Below are positions 30,962 through 42,429 of a stretch of 64,000 nt of DNA, piece by piece. Source of the stretch: Ignavibacteria bacterium (lineage in GTDB: Bacteria; Bacteroidota; Ignavibacteria; Tepidaquicellales; Tepidaquicellaceae); NCBI GenBank assembly GCA_016929695.1, contig JAFGII010000044.1, positions 1 through 64,000 on the forward strand, read 5' to 3'. Within the stretch, counting starts at the first letter, position 1. Each line of letters starts with the position of its first letter. A program made the position numbers and the translations under genes. The notes beneath the pieces are model-generated. The model ran no database searches, was not told where the DNA came from, and was given only the letters and a program-made list of their open reading frames with translations.

Positions 30962-32971
30962 TCAATAAAATTTCAGAAGCGAGTCCAGTATCGCTTTCGT
31001 TTTTGGATTGGGATTTATTTTCATTACTTTTTTATAGATTTTTATTGCTTCGGATATTTTATTTTTCTTGCGTAGCACATCTGCTTTCCCGCTTAGCCCG
31101 TTTACATTTTCAGGTTCAATTTTAAGACACTCGTCAAATGCTCTCTCGGCTTCATCGTAATTCTCAAGACCGATATAACATAGCCCCATATTGTTTAGAT
31201 AACCTGCTTTTCCGCCGGAGTCTTTCTCTATTAATTTCTCTAAAATTTCGATTGATTTCCCGAACTCATTTTGCTGGAATAATTTATATGACTGCTCTTG
31301 CAGTGAAGACAGTTCGTAATTAGGCAGGACATTATTATCGGGAACCTGCCCGCTTTCTTTTGACATTTTTAACTGCATCAATAATTCTGCCGAACCCCTG
31401 TAATTGAAATCAATTGTCTGAAGTTTCTCGAGGTTTCTTATTGCTTCATCAATGTTGCCTTTTGTCTTGTAGAGGACTGCAAGTTGAAAATATCCGTCCG
31501 GTGCCAGTGAATCTATATTAATACCTTTTTTTAGTCTGTATTCGGCTGAATCGTAATTTCCTTTAATCAGATAAACAAGTCCGAGATTATGGTTTGCGAG
31601 TATATTATTCTCCCTAATTTCAAGAGCTCTGAAGTATCTTTTCGCTGCCTCATCAAAGTTTTTATTGTTTGCATAAATATTGCCTGCATTTACCAGTAAT
31701 ACTGTCCCGTCTATTCCTTCTCCGGTCGAATATAATGCATTATTCGATTGCCAGTCTTTGTTCCTTTCAAATGTTAAATATGAATATAATAAAATTATTA
31801 TTGAAAAAACTATTGTAAGTTTTCTGAAATATTTTCCGCCTGCAGTTTTATATAACACGAAACAGACTGATAGTGAAACGATAAAGGATGTCATATACAG
31901 AAATCTTTCTGCCATTAAATTCATTGTCTGTATAATATTCATAACAGGAATCAGTGAAACCAAAAAAAAGAAAATGCAAAAAGACAACACTCCGTAAGAT
32001 TTTCTTAAAAGCCAGCCAATTACAATAAGAGCAATAATAAAAACAGCCGATAAGATAAACGTAATATCTGCGGCTGAAGTTACATCTGATATAACGCCGT
32101 TATAATGATATATAAGATTTACCGGTAGAAACAGTAATTTGAAATAAACAGGAATTGTTTTCAGCATAGTGCCGAAAATAGCGAAAAAGTCCATGCCGTA
32201 AAAATATAAATATTTCTCCCGTTCAGGTATGTCAAGTAATAGCAAATATCTAATAACAAAATACAGTAAACTCAAGCCGATAAAATAAAGATAAACTTCA
32301 TAATTAGATAATATTTTTTTAATATCAAGTTTTCTGTAAAAGTAATCATATAAAAATAAAATCACGGGCATAGTAATAATCATCTCCTTTGACAGCAGCC
32401 CTAAACAATAAAATACAAGTGACAGAACAAGGAACTTAGTCCCTCTTTTGAGTGGGTAGGGGGAAGTTTTAGATTTTTCCTTATGAGGGTATTTAATGTA
32501 AAAAAGAAATGATGCAAAAAAGAAAAGTGTAACAATAGAGTCTGTTCTTCCGCTTATCCATGAAACCGCTTCCGTGTGTATTGTGTGAACTGCAAATATC
32601 ATCGCTCCCATAAAACTTATGAACACCGGATTTTCATATTTACTGAATAATTGTTTAAGTATCAGGAATAAGAGTATTGATGATATAATATGGAAGAAAA
32701 TATTACTCAGATGAAATCCGAACGGCTCTAATCCCCAGATTGAATAATCTATTGCATACGAGGTTGAGACAATCGGTCTGTAATATCTTCCTATTACCTT
32801 ATGGAAACCTTCATCCGCCGTAAAGTATTTTGGAATATTTGATAATGATTGTATAGAAATATTATTCTGAACTACACTCTCGTCATCAAATACAAATTCA
32901 CCGCTCAAAGAGTTGTAATATATAATAAAAGACCAGACTGAAATAATTAATATTGCCAGATATTTATTCAT
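30962..32971 (-). CDS. TMTC-like membrane glycosyltransferase with C-terminal TPR repeats
   Basis: About 669 aa from the ATG at 32971, which directly follows the upstream stop; an in-frame ATG 18 nt earlier would overlap that gene. The first 400 residues contain about ten membrane helices. A GT-C-like first loop (FVFDDESVVQNN, with acidic residues; then YYRPIVSTSYAIDY and HTEAVSWISGRTD) resembles bacterial TMTC/O-mannosyltransferase-like proteins. Residues from about 420 on are TPR units (ANHNLGLVYLIKGNYDSAEYRL, AGYLNNMGLCYIGLENYDEAERAF). It probably transfers a lipid-linked sugar to proteins on the periplasmic side. A palindromic repeat is embedded in frame near 32436-32470. Confidence 0.78.
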   Translation of the reverse strand: MNKYLAILIISVWSFIIYYNSLSGEFVFDDESVVQNNISIQSLSNIPKYFTADEGFHKVIGRYYRPIVSTSYAIDYSIWGLEPFGFHLSNIFFHIISSILLFLILKQLFSKYENPVFISFMGAMIFAVHTIHTEAVSWISGRTDSIVTLFFFASFLFYIKYPHKEKSKTSPYPLKRGTKFLVLSLVFYCLGLLSKEMIITMPVILFLYDYFYRKLDIKKILSNYEVYLYFIGLSLLYFVIRYLLLLDIPEREKYLYFYGMDFFAIFGTMLKTIPVYFKLLFLPVNLIYHYNGVISDVTSAADITFILSAVFIIALIVIGWLLRKSYGVLSFCIFFFLVSLIPVMNIIQTMNLMAERFLYMTSFIVSLSVCFVLYKTAGGKYFRKLTIVFSIIILLYSYLTFERNKDWQSNNALYSTGEGIDGTVLLVNAGNIYANNKNFDEAAKRYFRALEIRENNILANHNLGLVYLIKGNYDSAEYRLKKGINIDSLAPDGYFQLAVLYKTKGNIDEAIRNLEKLQTIDFNYRGSAELLMQLKMSKESGQVPDNNVLPNYELSSLQEQSYKLFQQNEFGKSIEILEKLIEKDSGGKAGYLNNMGLCYIGLENYDEAERAFDECLKIEPENVNGLSGKADVLRKKNKISEAIKIYKKVMKINPNPKTKAILDSLLKFY
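32436..32470. repeat. G/C-run repeat embedded in frame in the TMTC-like gene
   Basis: AGTCCCTCTTTTGAGTGGGT followed by AGGGGGAAGT stands out as a G/C-run block with CTC-TTTT-GAG hairpin potential inside AT-rich coding DNA. It resembles the CCCCCTACCCCCTCAAAAGGGGGAC-type dispersed repeats (no more than a resemblance by memory). It encodes the polar SPYPLKRGTK in a loop between membrane helices. Confidence 0.4.
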
Positions 32972-32972
32972 T

Positions 32973-34676
32973 CTATAATTTTGTTGCAACTACAACGGTT
33001 GATTTTATTGTTTCCACGGTTCCTCCTTTGTCGTCTATTGATTCAAGGAAAATTATATATATACCGAGTCTGAGTTTCTCCCCGTTGTCATTAAGTCCGT
33101 TGAAAATAACTTCACCTTCAGAACCGCTGTATTGATTGTTAAATAATGTCCTGACAAGTCTTCCTTTTGCATCAAATACTTTCATTCTTACCTGCGAAAT
33201 ATTATACGGAAGTGAATATTTAATAACTGTCAGGTCTTCGTATCCGTCTCCGTCAGGTGAAAAAGGATTAGGTGATATTGTAATCTTACCTGAACTAAAT
33301 GGAATGGATGTATAGATACTGTTGCGTTTCATCGGTGTGCCTCCCAGGAAGTCTGCACAACTGCTCCAGTTGTTTTTGTCGTTGCTGCCGAGATTCGGAT
33401 TTATTCTTTCAAGTGAAAATCCTTTTTCGGTTGCTATATTCGGATTGTGCCATTTCGGACTATAAGAGACTTCTTCAATTGTATTATTGGATATGTCAAC
33501 TATTTTTACTGTTTCACCGTCATTTGAAAGTGATAGATTTTTTATAATTATTTTATTTGAAGGGTCATAGGTTCTAAGATAAGGAAATCGGTTATAAATC
33601 GTTGTATCGTTTGAAATAATTATATAGGCGCCCGGAAAAAGTACCTGAAATATTGAGTCCGAGATATTAATGTTATTAGATGATTCTACAAATTTCCATC
33701 CCTGAATCATAACATTCTTTTCGGTCGGATTGTATAATTCTACCCACTCTGCATTACCCGTCAGAGGGTCATACATAATTTCATTAATTACTATTTTATT
33801 TCCAGTGTATATTCTTTTTGTTTGAGTATTATTTGATGTATCCTGGTCAGGTGAAAATATAACCCTGACGATAAACTGAAGTGAGTCAGCCTGCGGGACT
33901 ATGTATGTTGTTCTATATATCAGTGAATCTTTTGAATTCAGATTTGAAATTGTTTCACTTCTAATTAATTCCGACGGAACAGGTTCGTTGTTAAAGTTTA
34001 AATCATAGTAAATATTGATATTAAAATTAGCTGCGGCAAATTTACCCGAATTTGTTATTTTCAGTTCAAAAGTAATTACCTCGCCGATTTTCGGTGAAGT
34101 TGGTATTATATTAAAAGACTTTAATATTAATTCATAATCCTTCAGCGAGATTGAGTTTTTCATATTCGGAGTTGCACCTGAAGGACTTAGGGATGAGCCC
34201 CAGTTTGACTGACTGTTCGTTGGAGCAAGTGCATCTACTCTTTCAAGTGATATATTGCTTCCGCCGCCCCAGGAGTTTGTATAGGTTAATGAGTCTATTG
34301 TCTGTCCTGCTGAGTTGTATAACACTATATTTTCATTGCCCGTATTATTAAGTGCATTCCAGCCGATTGATTGAATTATTAATCCCGTAATTCCCGGAAA
34401 TGCCTGCTTCAAATTCGTGGAGTCGTCGCAGATAATTGCATAAGTATTTGCATCGAGAGTAATTGATTGACTGGTAATTGTTCTTATAGGATTTCCCGCT
34501 GCTGCATCTCTCCACTTCCAGTTCTGAAGATTTATAGTTGTGTTCCCTGTATTGTAAATCTCGAACCATTCCTTATTTGGTGAGGCAGGGGAATACATAA
34601 CCTCGTTTATTACTACTTGAGCACTTAGATATCCTGTGAAGACTAAGAAAAAAACTAATGTATTAAATATTTTCAT
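32973..34676 (-). CDS. Secreted lamin-tail (LTD) domain protein with FlgD-like C-terminus
   Basis: About 567 aa from the ATG at 34676, giving a clean signal peptide (MKIFNTLVFFLVFTGYLSAQ); an in-frame ATG 21 nt upstream would mask it. Two lamin-tail domains start at VVINEVMYSP (about 21) and KIVINEIMYDP (about 290), with a CARDB/adhesion-like module between them (about 185-285). The end (SPNPFSPDGDGYED, then RLVRTLF and GLNDNGEKLRLGIY) is a FlgD-like Ig domain common on secreted proteins of Ignavibacteria. A cell-surface or extracellular adhesion/structural role is likely; no catalytic domain is seen. The next gene starts 1 bp after its stop. Confidence 0.82.
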   Translation of the reverse strand: MKIFNTLVFFLVFTGYLSAQVVINEVMYSPASPNKEWFEIYNTGNTTINLQNWKWRDAAAGNPIRTITSQSITLDANTYAIICDDSTNLKQAFPGITGLIIQSIGWNALNNTGNENIVLYNSAGQTIDSLTYTNSWGGGSNISLERVDALAPTNSQSNWGSSLSPSGATPNMKNSISLKDYELILKSFNIIPTSPKIGEVITFELKITNSGKFAAANFNINIYYDLNFNNEPVPSELIRSETISNLNSKDSLIYRTTYIVPQADSLQFIVRVIFSPDQDTSNNTQTKRIYTGNKIVINEIMYDPLTGNAEWVELYNPTEKNVMIQGWKFVESSNNINISDSIFQVLFPGAYIIISNDTTIYNRFPYLRTYDPSNKIIIKNLSLSNDGETVKIVDISNNTIEEVSYSPKWHNPNIATEKGFSLERINPNLGSNDKNNWSSCADFLGGTPMKRNSIYTSIPFSSGKITISPNPFSPDGDGYEDLTVIKYSLPYNISQVRMKVFDAKGRLVRTLFNNQYSGSEGEVIFNGLNDNGEKLRLGIYIIFLESIDDKGGTVETIKSTVVVATKL

Positions 34677-35016
34677 TTTGTTCTGTATTATAGCCAATAA
34701 AATAATATTAATACAACCTTTTTACAATTTACTTAGATAGTAAGAAATATGTTGATTTGTATTTATAAAGAAATATGAATCAAATTTCAATATTAAAATT
34801 TCATAAGAATTTTTTAGCCTAGTCAAGTAGAAACCAATAAGTTCAGAGACTACAAAAGTTTACGTAAAAAACTTGTTATCAATAATTCTTTGTTTTAAAA
34901 TTGTATTTTACTTTAGAAAAATTCGATGAAAATTTTTGCTGTCTTGTTCAGAAAATTCTTCGCACTTTTGCGCATAACTTCAAAAGTAAAGGACTAACGA
35001 ATGTAATAATTGAAAT
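34677..35016. other. Intergenic region, little recognised
   Basis: 340 bp of AT-rich DNA between two minus-strand genes. ACTTTTG/CAAAAGT near 34965-34987 can form a 7-bp hairpin without a T-run. One minus-strand TACTTTTG (34988-34981) resembles a -7 box but lacks a TTG at the right distance. No gene or RNA is supported. Confidence 0.5.
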
Positions 35017-35742
35017 TTATTTTCTTTCCCCGAATAACCTCAACAACATCAGGAACAGGTTAATGAAATCCAGGTAAAGTGTTAAAGCACCCATTATTGC
35101 CATTTTCTTTCCCTGCTCAGTTCCGTAATCAACCTGACTGCTTAGATTCTTTATTTTTTGAGTGTCCCACGCTGTCAGGCCCGTAAATATTATTACGCCC
35201 GCATAGGTAGTAATCCAGTATATTACACTATTTTGTAAAAAGATATTAACTACCGTTGCAAGTATTAATCCGATTAATCCCATATACATAAATGTCCCGA
35301 GTCCTGATAAATCTCTCTTAGTTATATATCCGTAAACGCTTACCGATGCAAACATGCCCGCACATATAAAGAATGTCAGTGCGATTGATTCACCTGTAAA
35401 TATTAGGAATAAAACTGAAAATGTAATTCCTGTTAAAAATGAATAAAACAGGAATGCTCCGATGGCTACCATTGCAGGTATTTTAGTAATTGCAAAACTT
35501 AAAGCAAAAACTACGATTAACTGAAGTATCAGCAGAAACCAGAATATTCCCGAATTTTCAATTAAATATTCCGTAAATGTTGTGCTGGACGAAAGGAAAA
35601 AAGCGGTAATCCCTGTCAGTGCAAGTCCTATTGTCATCCAGTTATAAACATTGAGTAAAAATTTTTTTGAGACATCAATTCCGGGAACAGCGACATCCTG
35701 ATTTTGGTAAGGATTATTTTGATTATATTTTGTATAGTCCAT
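35017..35742 (-). CDS. Bax inhibitor-1/YccA family membrane protein
   Basis: 241 aa with seven hydrophobic helices. The family pattern FLLNVYNWMTIGLALTGITAF (about 28-48), SVFLIFTGESIA and GLTAWDTQKIK (about 186-196) with the paired aspartates of the TMBIM pH-sensitive calcium leak are visible. The N-terminal 25 residues are polar, Asn/Gln/Tyr-rich. These proteins are calcium leak channels or stress modulators in bacteria; YccA-type members bind FtsH. Monocistronic between spacer regions. Confidence 0.9.
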   Translation of the reverse strand: MDYTKYNQNNPYQNQDVAVPGIDVSKKFLLNVYNWMTIGLALTGITAFFLSSSTTFTEYLIENSGIFWFLLILQLIVVFALSFAITKIPAMVAIGAFLFYSFLTGITFSVLFLIFTGESIALTFFICAGMFASVSVYGYITKRDLSGLGTFMYMGLIGLILATVVNIFLQNSVIYWITTYAGVIIFTGLTAWDTQKIKNLSSQVDYGTEQGKKMAIMGALTLYLDFINLFLMLLRLFGERK

Positions 35743-35817
35743 TTGAACTCATTTTTATTTTTCTAACAAATAAAGATATTTAAAGATTTTATAATATTCA
35801 CTAATAATTCTTAATTC

Positions 35818-37296
<1,479 letters not shown>

Positions 37297-37309
37297 TTAA
37301 TTTTCATTT

Positions 37310-37852
37310 TTAAAATTGTTCAAGTCCTTCTATTTCACCCCATAGTCCTCTTTCATTTTCCCTTGCTTCCTTTTCATATTGTTTGAATTCTTCCGTTTTT
37401 GATAGTGGATATCTGTCATAGACATATGCATACCCGTCTCTGATTATTTTCCTGTTTATTAATGTTCCGTCTTCAAGATAAACATATCTTAACAATCTGC
37501 CGTACCTGTCCCTGTTATCTCCTCCGGGTTCTTTTTCTAAATACACTTTTTTCCCCTCTGCAAGTTTTTTTACGTATCTGGCGGATAAAGTTCCGAGTTT
37601 TTTAATTGTATTTTTATCCCTACCGCTTTGTTCAGAATCCCTCTCAAGTTTATCCGATTCATTCATTTCAGGTGCATCAATACCGAGTAACCGGACTTTC
37701 TCGCCGTTGCTTAACCGGAATGTATCACCGTCAATCGTTTCAATTACCGTAAATAATTCACTGCTTGAAATTCTTTTCTGTTTTTCTGTAAAGCAACCTG
37801 TAAAACAGACTATACATATAATAATTAATATTTTTATTAAGTAAAATTTCAT
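37310..37852 (-). CDS. Thermonuclease-family (SNase-like) lipoprotein
   Basis: 180 aa. A lipoprotein signal ends at CFTGC (C20). The SNase OB-fold follows: VIETIDGDTFRL (D41, D43 metal site), VRLLGIDAPE (R54, D59), and RDRYGRLLRYVY with the second catalytic arginine near 116-119. It would cut DNA and RNA in a calcium-dependent way at the cell envelope. Its ATG overlaps the stop of the upstream pyrimidine phosphorylase by 4 nt, so nucleic-acid breakdown and nucleoside salvage are translationally coupled. Confidence 0.9.
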   Translation of the reverse strand: MKFYLIKILIIICIVCFTGCFTEKQKRISSSELFTVIETIDGDTFRLSNGEKVRLLGIDAPEMNESDKLERDSEQSGRDKNTIKKLGTLSARYVKKLAEGKKVYLEKEPGGDNRDRYGRLLRYVYLEDGTLINRKIIRDGYAYVYDRYPLSKTEEFKQYEKEARENERGLWGEIEGLEQF

Positions 37853-39153
37853 TTTATAATATCAATTATTAGTTTTCGTTTCGGCATTTCGATGGGTGAT
37901 ATTTCTATCGCTTCTCTGATATATTTAACTGCTTCACTAATTTTTTGAGGAGATGATGAATATAGTTCGCAAATAATATCGTCTTTCATTATTCTGTCAC
38001 CAAAAACTTTTTTAAATATTATACCTGCAAGCGGGTCAATTACATCTGTGTATCTTTTTCTACCCGCTCCAAGCTCAACTGATGCAAGTCCAATATTTAA
38101 TGCATCCATTTTTGTTATGAAACCGTCCTGAGTTGCATTGAAGGAATAGGTATATTCCGGACGTTTATAGTGCAAGAAATCCATAATATAGTTAACATCC
38201 CCGTTCTGAATTTCTACCGTTTCGAGAAATTTGTTATATGCTGATCCGTTTCTGATTTTCTCCATTGCAATATTTTCACCGCTTTCGATTGAATCTGTTT
38301 TACCCGCGAGATATATCATAGCTCCGGCAAGAATATTATTTACCTTTAACAAATCAGGTATATCGGCACCGTTCATTACTTCGATGCATTCCTCTACTTC
38401 AAACCAATTCCCTATTTTTTTCCCGAGAGGAATATTCATATCTGTTAAAATGGCTATGGCTTTCTTATTGAATTTTTTTGCAATGGAAAGGAGTTTTCCT
38501 GACAGTTCCATACATTTGTCATAATCGCCTAAATTAGCACCTGTTCCAACTTTAACGTCAAAAACAATTGAGTCTGCACCTTCTGCAAGTTTTTTGCTCA
38601 TTATACTGGCGGTAATCAGGGAAGTATTATCTATTGTTGAAGTGACATCCCGCAATGCATATATTTTTTTATCCGCAGGACAGAGTTCATCGGTCTGACC
38701 TGACATTACAAGGTTGTTTTTATCAATAATACGTATATATTCCTCAACTGATAAATTAAAATTAAATCCGCGAATTGATTCGAGTTTATCGAGCGTTCCG
38801 CCTGTATGACCGAGACCTCTGCCTGAAATCATCGGAACGGCAATTTCGCAGGAAGCAACGAGCGGCGCAAGAATCAGCGATGTCTTATCACCGACGCCGC
38901 CGGTAGAATGTTTATCAACTTTCGGAAATTTTATATGACTGAGGTCAACCGTTCTTCCGCTTTTCAGCATTGTTTCAGTCAGATAAAAAGTTTCTTCATC
39001 ACTCATTCCGTTGAAGCAGACTGCCATAAGAAATGCAGACATCTGATAATCCGCTACTTCTCCGTTCAGATAGCCGTTTATAAAATATTGAATTTCTTCT
39101 TTCCTTAAAGATTTATTATTCTTTTTTGCTTTTATTATTTCAACGGGATTCAT
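37849..39153 (-). CDS. deoA: Thymidine/pyrimidine-nucleoside phosphorylase
   Basis: 434 aa. The phosphate-binding KHSTGGVGDKTSLILAP is at 81-97. SGRGLGHTGGTLDKLES gives the substrate site, and VGTGANLGDY and the C-terminal alpha/beta domain complete the family. It cleaves thymidine or uridine/deoxyuridine with phosphate. The length fits both DeoA and Pdp; residues near LGHTGGTLDK do not decide between them, so the symbol is provisional. First gene of a minus-strand run with the nuclease and perhaps guaB. Confidence 0.9.
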   Translation of the reverse strand: MNPVEIIKAKKNNKSLRKEEIQYFINGYLNGEVADYQMSAFLMAVCFNGMSDEETFYLTETMLKSGRTVDLSHIKFPKVDKHSTGGVGDKTSLILAPLVASCEIAVPMISGRGLGHTGGTLDKLESIRGFNFNLSVEEYIRIIDKNNLVMSGQTDELCPADKKIYALRDVTSTIDNTSLITASIMSKKLAEGADSIVFDVKVGTGANLGDYDKCMELSGKLLSIAKKFNKKAIAILTDMNIPLGKKIGNWFEVEECIEVMNGADIPDLLKVNNILAGAMIYLAGKTDSIESGENIAMEKIRNGSAYNKFLETVEIQNGDVNYIMDFLHYKRPEYTYSFNATQDGFITKMDALNIGLASVELGAGRKRYTDVIDPLAGIIFKKVFGDRIMKDDIICELYSSSPQKISEAVKYIREAIEISPIEMPKRKLIIDIIK

Positions 39154-39382
39154 TTTGCGGTTTTCAATTAAATTAAGTAAATATGTTTGATTAAAAAAGG
39201 CGTTTTATAATGTTATTTTTTGAAAAAAATTCTTATCTTTCTTTCTGATTGAAAACAATCGTATTGAGGATTTACACTGAAGAAATACTGAATTACATTG
39301 AAAAAAATGATGATAAAATATTATCATATTTTTATACGTAACTCTGCATATCTGCAACAGATTGAAAAATACTTATTAATTA

Positions 39383-41791
39383 ATGATTAAACTTGAAAAT
39401 ATACCTGCCGTAAAAGTTGCCGTTTTTATGATTATCGGTATTATTATCGGTTATTACTTTAACACGGGAATATTTATTGTTACCGCAGGTCTGATAATTA
39501 TTCTTCTGATAATTCTTTCTGTAAAAAAAATCAGGCTGCTGAATTATTCAATCTATATATTATATTTTCTTATTATACTGACAGGGTTTTTTAAGATTAA
39601 TTACGATACTTGCCTCAAACCATCGAATTCAATTGCATTTATACAGGATACTGACAGGGACAGGGATGTATTCGTGACCGGTATTGTTAAGGAGCCACCT
39701 GAAATTGATTTGGGAAAAGTTAAGTTTTTATTATCTACTGAAGTTGCAGGTCAGAGTGATGAACAAATACCGGTATCGGGAAATATTATTGTTTATATGA
39801 ATCCCGATATGAAAATAGATTCGGGCAAAACCGTGCCTGCTGTTAATGCAGGCGACGAGATTAAAATTTACGGAAAACTCCGTACTGCACCCGGAGAAAG
39901 AAACCCGGGAGAATTCAATTATCACAGATATTTGAATTTAAACGGAATCGAAAAAATATTTTATTCAAAAGGTTATGAAAATCTTGAAGTTTTATCGTCA
40001 GGGAATTTAAATTTTATTTTACAAAATATAATTTATCCGTCAAGAGTATATGCTTTAAATGTAGTGGACAGGCAAATCGGGGGTGAAGAGGGAAGTTATC
40101 TGAAAGGTCTGTTAACGGGCAGCAAGACAACTATGTCGGAAGAATTAAAAGATAATTTTGTAAAAGCCGGTGTTATGCATCTGATTGCCGTTTCAGGATT
40201 AAATGTTGCTTATGTGATTTTGTTTTCAATGATGTTTTTCTCGATTTTCAGAATGAAAAGGGAATACAGATATATTATTACAATCATTTTTATAATCTAT
40301 TATTGTTTGTTTACAGGAGCACAACCTTCTATTGTGCGGGCAACAATACTTGGTGTACTTGTAATTCTTGCATGGTTGATTCAAAAGAGAATAGTTTTTC
40401 TTAATCTTATAGGGGCATCGGCAATTATTGTTTTCATTATAGATTCGAGGCAGTTATTCGATGCGGGGTTCATTCTTTCTTATAGTGCTACAATATCTAT
40501 GGTATTGTTTTTTCAGAAAACCCAGAGTATCATTCAACCTTTATTTTTCAAGAAAAGGTCAGTTGTTCGGAGAATTTGTTATTATTTTGTTATTTTATTT
40601 CTTTCCACATTTGCGGCACAAATCGGAACTCTGCCTCTCACATCTTTGTATTTCGGTAAAATCTCTTTGATATCATTTATAAGCAATCTTATAGCAGTGC
40701 CTATATCGAATATATCATTGGCACTCGGTATGCTGCAGGTAATAACTGCTCCGCTGTTCGGTTTTATTTCGGAATCGATAGCGGAAGTCAATTATCTGCT
40801 TTTGAAAATGCAGATAATTATGATTAACTTTTTCGGCGAACTGGAATTTGCATATACGGTAAAGTATAATTTTGATACTATGAGTATGATTATTTATTTC
40901 ATAATTGTTGCGGTGATTTATTCTGTTACGATGAATAATTACAGATTCAGAATTGTATTGGTGTTATTCTTGATTTTACTGTTCATAATGTTCAGTTATC
41001 AGGTTGATCCGCAAATAAGGATTGTATTTTTTGATGTGGGACAGGGTGATGCGGCATTAGTAACTACACCATCAGGAAAAAATATCTTAATTGATGCGGG
41101 CTTGAAAAATGATGCTACGGATAAAGCTAAAAGACATATTGCTCCTTACCTTGAACGAAATAGAATCTCGGATATAGATTTATTGATTTTAACTCATCAC
41201 CATTACGACCATTCCGGTGGAGCCGTTTACCTTCTTGAAAATTTTAATATAAAAAAAATAATTTTCAATGATATAAATATTTATGACCGGAATTTTAAAA
41301 TTATTGAGGATATTATAATCAGGAGAAGGATTGAACGGGAAAATCTTTACGCAGGAGATGTTATAAACATTGGAGAGGATGTTAAATTCTATTGCCTCCT
41401 GCCGAAAAAATCAGACGTAAATTATATTAGTAATAATGATGACTGTATAGTATTAAAAATGAAATACAAAGAGTTTGATATTTTATTTACTTCAGATATA
41501 AATGCGGATGAAGAACAAGAACTTGTGCGTAATTACGGAAGTTTTCTCAATTCGGACATACTGAAGGTAGCACACCACGGCAGCAAAAATTCTTCAAGTT
41601 CTGAATTTCTTGCGGAATCCAATCCTTTATACTCGGTTTTGTCCTGCGGTTATTTGAATCATTTCAATCATCCGTCCCCACTGACGATTGAAAAATTAAA
41701 AGCTGCGGGAAGTATTGTTTGCAGAACGGATTTGGAGGGAGCGATAGTATTTGAATCTGACGGGTATGAACTGAGAAGAATAATTTGGTAA
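39383..41791 (+). CDS. comEC: ComEC/Rec2 DNA-uptake channel
   Basis: 802 aa, full length. N-terminal hydrophobic helices and a DUF4131 OB domain (about 60-200) are followed by the Competence domain: HLIAVSGLNVAYVILF (about 267-282), LTGAQPSIVRATILG-like, and several more helices. The C-terminal metallo-beta-lactamase domain has FDVGQGDAALVTTPSGKNILIDAG and THHHYDHSGG (about 602-611). It carries single-stranded DNA across the inner membrane in natural transformation. The MBL metal ligands are intact, as in the nuclease-capable class. No other competence genes are near. Confidence 0.95.
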   Translation: MIKLENIPAVKVAVFMIIGIIIGYYFNTGIFIVTAGLIIILLIILSVKKIRLLNYSIYILYFLIILTGFFKINYDTCLKPSNSIAFIQDTDRDRDVFVTGIVKEPPEIDLGKVKFLLSTEVAGQSDEQIPVSGNIIVYMNPDMKIDSGKTVPAVNAGDEIKIYGKLRTAPGERNPGEFNYHRYLNLNGIEKIFYSKGYENLEVLSSGNLNFILQNIIYPSRVYALNVVDRQIGGEEGSYLKGLLTGSKTTMSEELKDNFVKAGVMHLIAVSGLNVAYVILFSMMFFSIFRMKREYRYIITIIFIIYYCLFTGAQPSIVRATILGVLVILAWLIQKRIVFLNLIGASAIIVFIIDSRQLFDAGFILSYSATISMVLFFQKTQSIIQPLFFKKRSVVRRICYYFVILFLSTFAAQIGTLPLTSLYFGKISLISFISNLIAVPISNISLALGMLQVITAPLFGFISESIAEVNYLLLKMQIIMINFFGELEFAYTVKYNFDTMSMIIYFIIVAVIYSVTMNNYRFRIVLVLFLILLFIMFSYQVDPQIRIVFFDVGQGDAALVTTPSGKNILIDAGLKNDATDKAKRHIAPYLERNRISDIDLLILTHHHYDHSGGAVYLLENFNIKKIIFNDINIYDRNFKIIEDIIIRRRIERENLYAGDVINIGEDVKFYCLLPKKSDVNYISNNDDCIVLKMKYKEFDILFTSDINADEEQELVRNYGSFLNSDILKVAHHGSKNSSSSEFLAESNPLYSVLSCGYLNHFNHPSPLTIEKLKAAGSIVCRTDLEGAIVFESDGYELRRIIW

Positions 41792-41983
41792 TTTTTCATT
41801 TTTAAACAGTATATGCTGGAACTAATATGCATTGTGATTCAATAAAATCCGTGTTACACATTTTTTTTCATTGTTCATCAGCGTTTATGTGGCGTAATAC
41901 TTGTAATCGGAGGGATTCCGCTGTTCCAAGTTTTCCGCGGTCTGATATAATTTATTGTCTATAAAAGTTGAATATTTAAAAAA

Positions 41984-42322
41984 TCACCCCGGAAATTTTT
42001 TTCTGTATTTGACTTTCTGTAATTCACGTTCAAAAATTAAATCGGCTATGCTTTCGCTGATTAAGTTTATATTCTCATTTTCCATTGCGGATTTGAATTT
42101 TTCTTCTGATACATCAATTCTATATACGGCGGTAAGAAGTTTTTGAACATCATTATTGAGCAGGTAATGAATAACTTCAATTAATTTATCCCTCAGGTTT
42201 TCATAATTTTGAATTGCAGTATTATTCAATTCGAGACTCGTTTGTTTTATATCTAAATGGTCATTTAGCAGGAATATGGCATCATTTATTTCTTCCTTCT
42301 CATTCATATAAGTTTTTTTCAT
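41984..42322 (-). CDS. Small hypothetical helical protein
   Basis: 112 aa, family not recognised. It is charged and predicted helical (NEKEEINDAIFLLNDHL, IQNYENLRDKLIEVIHYLLNN), without signal peptide, cysteine or membrane segment. The ending KVKYRKKFPG is basic. Composition and codon use look like real protein, and the region would otherwise be an unexplained gap between comEC and the nitroreductase. Four-helix or TPR-like fold possible; no function assigned. Confidence 0.55.
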   Translation of the reverse strand: MKKTYMNEKEEINDAIFLLNDHLDIKQTSLELNNTAIQNYENLRDKLIEVIHYLLNNDVQKLLTAVYRIDVSEEKFKSAMENENINLISESIADLIFERELQKVKYRKKFPG

Positions 42323-42429
42323 TAAAATAGTAAAATATGTTTAAAAACAAAAGATTTTTATGAAAAAAATCTTGTTATATTTATACAGTTTATATTATCT
42401 AAATTTGTATTAATTTTTAAAAAAATCTT

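Noticed and set aside
39183..39190. TATGTTTG before comEC as a -7 element
   Set aside because: The TTG lies about 24 nt upstream and the gene starts nearly 200 bp later; not convincing.
41890..41904. A third -24/-12-like sequence (TGGCGTAATACTTGT)
   Set aside because: GG and TTG have the right register but the CAC of the -24 box is lost, no palindrome pair precedes it, and no plus-strand gene follows for over 500 bp.
42400..42410. TAAATTTG as promoter of the Acg-like nitroreductase
   Set aside because: The nearest upstream TTG is 25 nt away, outside the 19-21 nt spacing seen at the accepted promoters.
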